From Blautia faecicola (GTDB lineage: Bacteria > Bacillota > Clostridia > Lachnospirales > Lachnospiraceae): a DNA stretch of 64,000 nt. The number at the start of each line of letters is the position of its first letter. Within the stretch, counting starts at the first letter, position 1. Both the position numbers and the translations under genes were made by a program. The DNA is taken from the NCBI RefSeq assembly GCF_004123145.1, contig NZ_SDKC01000001.1, positions 266,001-330,000 of the forward strand. Reading direction: 5' to 3'. Below the pieces are notes generated by a model. It did no database searches. It was not told the origin of the DNA and was given only the letters and a program-made list of their open reading frames with translations. Shown one piece after another: positions 34,027 to 41,707 of the stretch.

Positions 34027-34587
34027 ATGGCTAAGAAGATAACACTGCCTCTTACAGAGGAACTGGCAAAAACACTTCACGCAGGAGATCAGGTACTGCT
34101 GACCGGTACGATCTATACCTCCCGTGATGCAGGACATAAAAGAATGTGCGAAGCACTGGCAAGAGGAGAAAAAATCCCGTTTGATCCAACCGATGCTACC
34201 ATTTACTATGTAGGACCGACCCCTGCAAAACCAGGTCAGGTCATCGGATCTGCAGGACCGACTACCAGCGGTCGTATGGATGCATATGCACCGACGATGA
34301 TGTCCGTAGGTGCCCGTGGAATGATTGGTAAGGGTGCCCGTCTTCCGGAAGTTGTGGAAGCAATGAAAAAATACAGCGGTGTATACTTTGGTGCCATCGG
34401 AGGAGCAGGCGCTCTTCTGGCAAAATGTATCAAAAAAGCAGAACTGATCGCATACGAAGATCTGGGAGCAGAAGCACTGCGTAAACTGTATGTAGAAGAT
34501 ATGCCGCTGGTTGTTATCATCGACAGTGAAGGAAACAACCTGTACGAAGAGGGAAGAGCGGAATATCTGAAAGGAAAAAAGAACTAA
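34027..34587 (+). CDS. fumB: Fumarate hydratase, beta (C-terminal) subunit, class I
   Basis: A 186-residue partner of the alpha subunit. Signature segments are GTIYTSRDAGHKRM, YYVGPTPAKPGQVIGSAGPTTSGRMD and YFGAIGGAGALLAKCIK. Together with the alpha subunit it would provide fumarate from malate for the reductase encoded upstream. GGAGGTGATCTAAT precedes the start. The gene name is used loosely: two-gene class I fumarases are not the same as the E. coli FumB isoenzyme. Confidence 0.9.
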   Translation: MAKKITLPLTEELAKTLHAGDQVLLTGTIYTSRDAGHKRMCEALARGEKIPFDPTDATIYYVGPTPAKPGQVIGSAGPTTSGRMDAYAPTMMSVGARGMIGKGARLPEVVEAMKKYSGVYFGAIGGAGALLAKCIKKAELIAYEDLGAEALRKLYVEDMPLVVIIDSEGNNLYEEGRAEYLKGKKN

Positions 34588-34621
34588 TTAAATAACGCAA
34601 AAGAAATGGAGAAATACTACG

Positions 34622-34945
34622 ATGGATATGGAAATGATTACTGACCTGATGGAAGCCGTGATGATTCTTTGCTTTGGACTGTCCTGGCCGATTTCCATCC
34701 GGAAATCATGGGTTTCCAGAACTGCGAAAGGAAAGAGCCTTTTCTTTGAGTGCTTTATCTGGATCGGTTATGTATTCGGTATCGCTCGCAAATTCATGCA
34801 ACTCGGCATGGGCGTAGAGACCAGTTGGCTGTTTTATCTTGCATGGTTCTTCTATTTTCTAAATATAGCTGAAATTACGATCGACATACTTCTTTACTTT
34901 AGAAATGTAAAATTAGATAAAGAACGAGACGCAAAACAGGCATAA
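34622..34945 (+). CDS. Small membrane protein, PQ-loop-like
   Basis: A 107-residue protein with three hydrophobic segments: MILCFGLSWPISIRKSW, FIWIGYVFGIARKFM and WLFYLAWFFYFLNIAEITIDILLYF. The first contains a PxS element like that of half-SWEET/PQ-loop transporters, usually working as dimers. It is 34 bases from the fumarase gene and followed by a strong terminator, so it is probably the last gene of the operon. A role in carrying a small carboxylate or sugar is possible but not shown. Confidence 0.6.
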   Translation: MDMEMITDLMEAVMILCFGLSWPISIRKSWVSRTAKGKSLFFECFIWIGYVFGIARKFMQLGMGVETSWLFYLAWFFYFLNIAEITIDILLYFRNVKLDKERDAKQA

Positions 34946-34954
34946 ACAATGTAG

Positions 34955-35001
34955 ACTGCTGTCGGAACACAGTATCAAAGTGTTCCGGCGGCAGTTTTTT
35001 T
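34955..35001 (+). terminator. Intrinsic terminator ending the fumarate operon
   Basis: ACTGCTGTCGGAACAC pairs with GTGTTCCGGCGGCAGT over 16 bp (two G-U pairs), with a 9-base loop and TTTTTTT after it. Confidence 0.92.
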
Positions 35002-35160
35002 GCGCCCTTCCAGACTCCATCCGAAAAAATGCGACAAAAGTCAGAAAATGTCGTTAAAAATAAAACAGTTTCATGGGAATGAAGATTTTTATTTTAGTTG
35101 CAGAAAGATAAAATAATAGAAAAACAGGAACGCACAAAAGCGCAAAGGAGGAGAAAAAGT

Positions 35161-36558
35161 ATGGGAGAATTAACACATAAAGCGACACGAGCCGCATTCG
35201 GGAAGGCGATTGAGCTGACCTTAAAACACGTGGAAAAAGACAGAGAAAAAGGGCTTTTACAGCTGGTAGATCTGACAGAAAAATTCATGGGAGATAATTT
35301 CCCATCAGAATCATATGAAGGAGCAAGAAACCTGATTCGGGATCCGGAGTCCAAGTGGATGCAGTATGTGAACCGTGCACTGGATGAGATCCATCCTAAC
35401 GTGATCAAACAGACGGCATTGAATCTTGGTTTTGAAGCGGCATTTCATGGAACAAAAACGATCCGTGCGATGCGAGAGACATATCAGTGCAATATTCCGT
35501 GGCTGATTCTGATGGATCCGACCAGCGCCTGTAACCTGCATTGTACCGGCTGTTGGGCAGCAGAGTACGGTCACAAACTGAACCTATCCTACGAAGATCT
35601 GGACCGGATTATCACACAGGGAAAAGAACTGGGTATTTATTTCTATATGTATACCGGTGGCGAACCTCTGGTGCGGAAAGCGGATATCATTAAATTGTGT
35701 GAAAAACATTACGACTGTGAATTCCATGCATTTACCAACGGTACCCTGGTAGATGACGCCTTCTGTGAGGAGATGCAGCGGGTAGGAAACCTGTCTTTGT
35801 CGATCAGCCTGGAAGGTTTTGAGGAAGTCAACGACCTCAGAAGAGGAGTGGGTGTTTACGATAAAGTTATGGCAGCTATGGACAAATTAAAGAGCCACGG
35901 ACTGATCTTCGGAACATCAATCTGTTATACAAGTAAAAATATCGAGACGGTAACCTCCGATGAATTCCTGGATATGATCATCGAAAAAGGATGTCGCTTC
36001 ACCTGGTATTTCCATTATATGCCGGTTGGAAATGAAGCCGCTGTGGATCTGCTTCCGACCAAAGAACAGAGAGAATATATGTATCACAGAGTCCGTGAGA
36101 TCCGTGGTGCGACCGGTGGAAAACCGATCTATGCGATGGATTTCCAGAACGATGGAGAATTCGTTGGCGGCTGCATCGCCGGAGGAAGAAACTACTGCCA
36201 TATCAATGCGAATGGTGATGTGGAACCGTGTGTATTTATCCACTATTCTTCTGCCAACATTAAAGAAGTATCTCTGTTAGAGGCACTGAAACAGCCGTTA
36301 TTTATGGCGTACCGGGATCATCAGCCATTTAATAACAATCACCTACGCCCATGTCCGATGCTGGAGAATCCGGAGATCCTGCAGGAGATGGTAGAACAGA
36401 CCGGAGCAAAATCCACCGATCTGCAGTCCCCGGAGACTGTGGAACATCTCTGCGGAAAGTGTGCGGACTACGCCTGTCAGTGGAAAGAAACCGCAGATAA
36501 ACTGTGGGAAGAGCACCCGTATGTTCACAAAGGCTACAGCAATTACAAGAAAAAATAA
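35161..36558 (+). CDS. Radical SAM protein with SPASM-like C-terminus
   Basis: A 465-residue protein. The first 115 residues form a helical extension without a known motif; the radical SAM site is CNLHCTGCW near residue 125, followed by YTGGEPLVRKADI and SISLEGFEEVNDLRRG. Later cysteines in GGCIAGGRNYCHINANGDVEPC and CGKCADYAC indicate SPASM-type auxiliary clusters. Such enzymes modify peptides or proteins, but no obvious precursor peptide gene is adjacent. The ATG at 35161 follows GGAGGAG; the upstream ATG-like start at 35098 is unsupported. A TetR regulator follows. Confidence 0.87.
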   Translation: MGELTHKATRAAFGKAIELTLKHVEKDREKGLLQLVDLTEKFMGDNFPSESYEGARNLIRDPESKWMQYVNRALDEIHPNVIKQTALNLGFEAAFHGTKTIRAMRETYQCNIPWLILMDPTSACNLHCTGCWAAEYGHKLNLSYEDLDRIITQGKELGIYFYMYTGGEPLVRKADIIKLCEKHYDCEFHAFTNGTLVDDAFCEEMQRVGNLSLSISLEGFEEVNDLRRGVGVYDKVMAAMDKLKSHGLIFGTSICYTSKNIETVTSDEFLDMIIEKGCRFTWYFHYMPVGNEAAVDLLPTKEQREYMYHRVREIRGATGGKPIYAMDFQNDGEFVGGCIAGGRNYCHINANGDVEPCVFIHYSSANIKEVSLLEALKQPLFMAYRDHQPFNNNHLRPCPMLENPEILQEMVEQTGAKSTDLQSPETVEHLCGKCADYACQWKETADKLWEEHPYVHKGYSNYKKK

Positions 36559-36568
36559 GTAAAAATTT

Positions 36569-36631
36569 CCATAGACGCTCTTTTTGTGTTAGAATAAGCC
36601 GAAAGGATAACACGGGGAGAGACGTCTATGG
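36569..36631 (+). promoter_or_regulatory. Long inverted repeat covering the TetR promoter and start codon
   Basis: CCATAGACG (36569-36577) pairs with CGTCTATGG (36623-36631), and the inner CTCTTTTTGTGTTA pairs with TAACACGGGGAGAG (including four G-U pairs). TAGAAT at 36590-36595 could be a -10. The repeat may be the autoregulatory operator, or an RNA hairpin that hides the ATG at 36628 and its ribosome binding site. Confidence 0.55.
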
Positions 36632-37212
36632 AACGAAAAGGAGAAGCAACGAAACATCAGCTGGCGGAAAGCTTTAAAGAACTGATGTTGAAAGGCTCAT
36701 TTGATAAAATTACCATTCGGATGATAACAGAGCAGGCGGGAGTGATCCGGCCTACTTTTTATAACTATTTTCAGGACAAATATGAAGTGATGGAGTGGCT
36801 TCTGGATGAAGAAGTTTTTCAGCCGGTCTTTGCGATGCTGGAAGATGGAATGGAAAGAGAAGCCATCTATCTGCTGTTTCGCAGAATGGAGAAAGACCAG
36901 CCGTATTATCAGAAAGCATTCGAGGTGACCGGACAAAACGGATTCGAGGAGATCCTGTCCGGCAAGATCCGGCAGCTGATTGAAGATATGTTGAAGAATC
37001 ACGAGATCAAGCTTCAGAAATTGGAGGGACTGAAAGACCTTCACATGTTCCTAGAGTTTCATACCCTGACGGTGGTGACCGGCCTGAAGTACTGGCTGAC
37101 TAGCCGGGAAGTGAAACTGACTGCAGATGAAGCACTGGAGTTTTACCGTTTTCTGATGTCCCATCCGATCCTGGATGTGGTGGGACAGGTGGAAGATTAT
37201 ACGGAGCAGTAA
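36628..37212 (+). CDS. TetR family transcriptional regulator
   Basis: A 194-residue regulator. The N-terminal helix-turn-helix is seen in FDKITIRMITEQAGVIRPTFYNYFQDKYEVMEWLL. The C-terminal domain resembles that of DhaS-like TetR proteins (YFRFLMSHPIL-like end). It follows the radical SAM gene by 69 bases and precedes an AraC regulator. Its own leader holds a long inverted repeat that may be its operator. The target genes are not identifiable. Confidence 0.88.
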   Translation: MERKGEATKHQLAESFKELMLKGSFDKITIRMITEQAGVIRPTFYNYFQDKYEVMEWLLDEEVFQPVFAMLEDGMEREAIYLLFRRMEKDQPYYQKAFEVTGQNGFEEILSGKIRQLIEDMLKNHEIKLQKLEGLKDLHMFLEFHTLTVVTGLKYWLTSREVKLTADEALEFYRFLMSHPILDVVGQVEDYTEQ

Positions 37213-37277
37213 CGACATCGGGATGACGCAAAGACAGACAAAGGAGAACCGGTGTCCGGAGAAAATGTCTGGAAAGT

Positions 37278-38183
37278 ATGGTGACAAAGATGGATGAATT
37301 ACAATATCTGAAAAGGGACGGATTTCGTGGGGAGACAATGATCGTGCTGCCTACGGAATCCTTTCTGGACTATGTGGAGCACCCACTGGTAAAACGGCTG
37401 TATCTGACCGACGTGGGACTCTTTCCCCGTGCGGAACATCATTTCAGAGAACGAAAAGACGGAATCGAAGAATATATTTATATGTACTGTATGGAGGGGA
37501 GCGGAACGATCGAGGTGGATGGAGAAAAATATATGCTCCATGCAAACCAGGCCTTTTGCATTCCACGTTTTCGCGGCCATCGGTATTATGCCAGCGAAAA
37601 GGATCCGTGGAGCATTCTCTGGGTACACTTTAAGGGAACAGATACGGAATATTACCCACTGGAAGAATGCCGGCTGATTAATTTTAATTCACAGAATGCG
37701 ACAAACCGGATGCAGTTTCTGTTTGAACTTTTGTTCCGGGTATTGGAGAGCAACTATACACTGGGTAATTTCATTTATATTTCCCAGGTGCTGGAGATGA
37801 TTCTGTCGGAAACTTATTACAGAGAAAAACACAACACCACCCAGGAACAGAATAAACACGTAACCAACGTGATTCGATATATGTACAAGCATCTGCATGA
37901 AAATCTGACGCTGGAGCAGGTAGTAGAGGAGTTTGAGCTGTCAAAGAGCTATCTGAATGCTATCTTTCAGAAATATACCCAGCATGCGCCGATGGATTTT
38001 TTCATATCGCTAAAAATGAAACGGGCCTGCCAGCTGCTGCGGGCTTCGGATTGCTATATCTATGAAGTGGCACAGAGACTTGGCTATACGGATCAGTATT
38101 ATTTTTCGAGAATATTCAAAAAAGTGGTGGGGATGTCACCGAAAGAATATAGAGAGAGCGACTGGATTCATTTTAAGGAATAA
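37278..38183 (+). CDS. AraC family transcriptional regulator
   Basis: A 301-residue regulator. An N-terminal cupin-like sensing domain (EEYIYMYCMEGSGTIEVDGEKYMLHANQAFCIP) precedes two C-terminal helix-turn-helix motifs (LTLEQVVEEFELSKSYLNAIFQKY and CYIYEVAQRLGYTDQYYFSRIFKK). It is located before the DUF5107/GH2/ABC sugar locus and probably activates it in response to a carbohydrate. The start at 37278 is used; an alternative ATG is 12 bases downstream, and neither has a strong ribosome binding site. Confidence 0.9.
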   Translation: MVTKMDELQYLKRDGFRGETMIVLPTESFLDYVEHPLVKRLYLTDVGLFPRAEHHFRERKDGIEEYIYMYCMEGSGTIEVDGEKYMLHANQAFCIPRFRGHRYYASEKDPWSILWVHFKGTDTEYYPLEECRLINFNSQNATNRMQFLFELLFRVLESNYTLGNFIYISQVLEMILSETYYREKHNTTQEQNKHVTNVIRYMYKHLHENLTLEQVVEEFELSKSYLNAIFQKYTQHAPMDFFISLKMKRACQLLRASDCYIYEVAQRLGYTDQYYFSRIFKKVVGMSPKEYRESDWIHFKE

Positions 38184-38195
38184 TGAAAAAAGGAG

Positions 38196-38244
38196 ACAGG
38201 ATAAGAAAATCCCTGGAGAAAGAGGATTTTCTTATCCTGTTTTT
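38196..38244 (+). terminator. Intrinsic terminator after the AraC gene
   Basis: ACAGGATAAGAAAATCC and GGATTTTCTTATCCTGT form a perfect 17-bp stem with an 11-base loop, followed by TTTT. Confidence 0.92.
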
Positions 38245-38431
38245 ATGTATATAACATGAAGATTCTCGTTCTGCAGATATTCAGAAAAGAATTTTATATT
38301 TACAGTAAGATAGTCCATCATTTACCTTGATAAGCCATTTCCATTTGAGATACCGCATTATACAATGTTCTCAGAAAATAAAAAGAATCCTCTGCACAGA
38401 GGAAAAAGATAGAGGACATAAGGAGGAGCCT

Positions 38432-41400
38432 ATGGAAATCATGAAAGTAAGCATGTGGGAAGAGGACTATGTGATCCCTACCTACAAAGTGTACCCGCCT
38501 GAAAAAAATCCATTATTCATTGAAAAGCGTGCCTATCAGGGAAGCACGGGTAAAGTATATCCCTTGCCGGTTACAGAAAAGATCTCGGATACAAAAGAAG
38601 ATGTGACATACAGAGCGGTTTTCCTGGAAAATGAATACCTGAAAGTGATGATCCTGCCGGAAATCGGTGGAAGGATTCAGAGAGCATACGACAAGACTAA
38701 CGGTTATGATTTTGTGTATTATAATCATGTAATCAAACCGGCACTGGTAGGACTGACCGGACCGTGGATCTCGGGAGGCATCGAGTTTAACTGGCCCCAG
38801 CATCACCGCCCGTCGACTTATTCACCGGTAGACTACCGCCTGTCTGAGAATCCGGATGGCTCCTGCACGGTCTATGTGGGAGAAACGGATAAAATGTATG
38901 GAACCAAAGGAATGGCGGCGATTTCTCTGTACCCGGGAAAGGCTTATATTGAGATCAAAGGTCAGCTGTATAATCCGACAGATTTGCCACAGACTTTCCT
39001 GTGGTGGGCGAATCCGGCAGTTCCGGTGAATGACCATACCTATTCGGTATTTCCGCCGGATGTTAACGCTGTTATGGATCACGGAAAACGTGCGGTATCC
39101 ACCTTCCCGATCGCAACGGGAGAATACTACAAGGCAGATTATTCCGCCGGTGTGGATATTTCCAGATATAAAAACGTAAAAGTGCCGACCTCTTATATGG
39201 CAGCCCATTCGGATTATAATTTTATCGGCAACTACGACGAAGGTGTGGAAGCAGGACTGCTTCATGTGGCAGACCATCATATCTCTCCGGGAAAGAAACA
39301 GTGGACCTGGGGAAACGGTGACTTCGGACGCAGCTGGGATCGGAACCTGACAGAGACAGATGGACCTTATATTGAACTGATGACCGGTGTATTTACCGAC
39401 AACCAGCCGGATTTCACCTGGTTAAAACCGCAGGAAGAAAAGACTTTCGTACAGTACTTTATGCCGTATAAAGGTGTGGGAAGAGTGGGAAATGCCACAA
39501 AAGAAGCGGCAGTCAGCCTGACTGCACTGGAAGATGGAAAAGCAGTCTTAAAAGTATATACGACAGGTGTGCGTGAAAACAGTAAGATTACAGTAAAACG
39601 TAAAGGTGTAATGCTCTATGAGACCTGTACCGATCTGTCACCGGAGCAGTGCTTCGGGGCAGAATTCGCTGTCGGAGAGAATCTGGAAGATTGTGTTGTA
39701 ACCGTGATGCAGGGTGCACAGATCCTGGTATCTTATAAAGTATATAAATCAAAGCTGGAACCGGTTCCCAAACCGGCGGATGCCATTCCGGCACCGGAGA
39801 AACTGAAGACAACAGAAGAGCTGTATCTGGCAGCCACCCATCTGGAACAATACCGTCATGCAACCAGAGAACCGGCAGACTATTATCTGCATGGCCTGGA
39901 GCTGGATGGTACGGATATCCGTCTGAATAACGGATACGGTCTGTTGCTGTACCGACGGGGAAGAATCAAAGAGAGTATCCGGTACTTCCGGCAGGCAGTG
40001 AAAAAACAGACCTGGAAGAATCCGAATCCTTACCAGGGAGAATGCTATTTTAACCTGGGACTGGCACTGGCAGCGGATGGTCAGGAAGAGAAAGCCTTTG
40101 ATGCATTTTATAAGTCTACCTGGAGCGCAGAAACGCAGAGTGCAGGTTTCTTCTGGCTGGCAAGACTGGCCTGCCGGAGAGGAGATTACGAAGAAGCACT
40201 GGAATATGTAGAAAAATCATTGATCAGCAACTGGCACAATATGAATGGGCGTACGCTGAAGGCAGCACTGTTACGAAAACTGGGTGCAGATGCTTCCGCA
40301 TTCGTGGCAGAATGTCTGGCGATCGATCCGTTATCTCAGGGATGTCTGTATGAACAGGCGATGGCAGAAGGATCCGAAGAGCTGTGGCTGAAAACCATGC
40401 GGACAGAAAGTCATAATTTCAAAGAACTGGCACAGGAATATATCGAAGCAGGGCTGTACGAAGACGCGATTCACATTCTGGAAGCCTGCCCGAAGAAAGA
40501 TCCGATCTGCTGGTATACACTGGGATATATTTATACACAGAAGGAAGAAAACAAAAAGGCTACCGAAGCGTTTGAAAAAGGAGAGACAGCCTGCCCGGAT
40601 TACTGCTTCCCGAACAGGGTAGAAGAGATCCGGATTCTGGAAACTGTGATTGCCGGCTTACCACAGGCACCTATGGCGCATTACTATCTTGGCAACCTGC
40701 TGTATGATAAAAAGCAGTATACCCAGGCAGCAGGACACTGGGAGAAAGCAACAGAAGAAAAGAAAGACCTGTCACCGGCATATCGAAATCTGGCGATCTT
40801 CTATTACAATAAAGAAAATGATCATGGGAAAGCGATGGATGTCATGGAGAAGGCATGCACGCTGGATACGGAATATCCACGAATCTGGCTGGAGTACGAT
40901 CAGCTGGCAGCCCGTATGAATCTTCCGGTGATGAAACGTCTGGAAGTGATGGAATCACATCCGGCGGTTACGGCAGGAAGAGATGATCTGTATCTGCGTT
41001 ATCTCACGCTGTTAAACGATGTGGGACGTTACCAGGAAGCACTGGATGGTCTTCGTTCCCGTCAGTTCCATCCGTGGGAAGGCGGGGAAGGAAAAGTAAG
41101 CACCCAGTACAAATATGCACTGATCCATCTGGCTATGGAAAAACTGGAAGAGAAAGAACCACAGGAAGCACTGGAACTTCTGGAAGGAACCCTTTCTTAT
41201 CCGGAGAATCTGGGAGAAGGAAAGCTTCCGAACGTACCGGATAATGAAGCTCATTATTATATGGGACTTGCGTACCGTCAGCTTGGTGATACAAAGAAAG
41301 CGGAAGAATATTTCCGTCTGGCGGCATCCGGTCCGCAGGAGCCGGGAAGCGTGCTGTACTATAACGATCAGCCATCGGATTTTATCTATTATCAGGGACT

Positions 41401-41692
41401 GGCAAACCAGGAACTGGGTATGGATCACGCAGCGAAGAAATCTTTCCATCAGTTACAGACGTTTGGGGAACAGCATCTGTTTGATCTGGTAGAGTACGAT
41501 TACTTTGCAGTATCTCTTCCGGAGATCGAAGTCTTCCAGGAAGATCTTACACTGCGCAATGTACAGTACTGCAATTATCTGCGGGCACTTGGTCATCTGG
41601 GACTGGGTGAGAAAGAAAAAGCAGAGGGACTGCTGACACAGATTCTGGAAAAACAGGGGGATTATCAGGGAGCACTGGCACAGAAAAGATAA
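38432..41692 (+). CDS. DUF5107 protein with TPR repeats
   Basis: A 1086-residue cytoplasmic protein. The N-terminal part (about 1-330) is a DUF5107 domain, of beta-sandwich type like mutarotases and galactan-active enzymes: FLENEYLKVMILPEIGGRIQRAYD, GGIEFNWPQHHRPS, YTWGNGDFGRSWDRNL-type region, ending at GVFTDNQPDFTWLKPQE. The rest contains many TPR units (for example ECYFNLGLALAADGQEEKAFDAFYK and MAHYYLGNLLYDKKQYTQAAGHWEKA). Proteins of this type sit in carbohydrate operons; their reaction is unknown to me. The ATG at 38432 follows AGGAGGAG; the upstream open frame from 38327 is not supported. GH2 and sugar ABC genes follow. Confidence 0.83.
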   Translation: MEIMKVSMWEEDYVIPTYKVYPPEKNPLFIEKRAYQGSTGKVYPLPVTEKISDTKEDVTYRAVFLENEYLKVMILPEIGGRIQRAYDKTNGYDFVYYNHVIKPALVGLTGPWISGGIEFNWPQHHRPSTYSPVDYRLSENPDGSCTVYVGETDKMYGTKGMAAISLYPGKAYIEIKGQLYNPTDLPQTFLWWANPAVPVNDHTYSVFPPDVNAVMDHGKRAVSTFPIATGEYYKADYSAGVDISRYKNVKVPTSYMAAHSDYNFIGNYDEGVEAGLLHVADHHISPGKKQWTWGNGDFGRSWDRNLTETDGPYIELMTGVFTDNQPDFTWLKPQEEKTFVQYFMPYKGVGRVGNATKEAAVSLTALEDGKAVLKVYTTGVRENSKITVKRKGVMLYETCTDLSPEQCFGAEFAVGENLEDCVVTVMQGAQILVSYKVYKSKLEPVPKPADAIPAPEKLKTTEELYLAATHLEQYRHATREPADYYLHGLELDGTDIRLNNGYGLLLYRRGRIKESIRYFRQAVKKQTWKNPNPYQGECYFNLGLALAADGQEEKAFDAFYKSTWSAETQSAGFFWLARLACRRGDYEEALEYVEKSLISNWHNMNGRTLKAALLRKLGADASAFVAECLAIDPLSQGCLYEQAMAEGSEELWLKTMRTESHNFKELAQEYIEAGLYEDAIHILEACPKKDPICWYTLGYIYTQKEENKKATEAFEKGETACPDYCFPNRVEEIRILETVIAGLPQAPMAHYYLGNLLYDKKQYTQAAGHWEKATEEKKDLSPAYRNLAIFYYNKENDHGKAMDVMEKACTLDTEYPRIWLEYDQLAARMNLPVMKRLEVMESHPAVTAGRDDLYLRYLTLLNDVGRYQEALDGLRSRQFHPWEGGEGKVSTQYKYALIHLAMEKLEEKEPQEALELLEGTLSYPENLGEGKLPNVPDNEAHYYMGLAYRQLGDTKKAEEYFRLAASGPQEPGSVLYYNDQPSDFIYYQGLANQELGMDHAAKKSFHQLQTFGEQHLFDLVEYDYFAVSLPEIEVFQEDLTLRNVQYCNYLRALGHLGLGEKEKAEGLLTQILEKQGDYQGALAQKR

Positions 41693-41707
41693 AGGAGAAG
41701 AGGGCTT

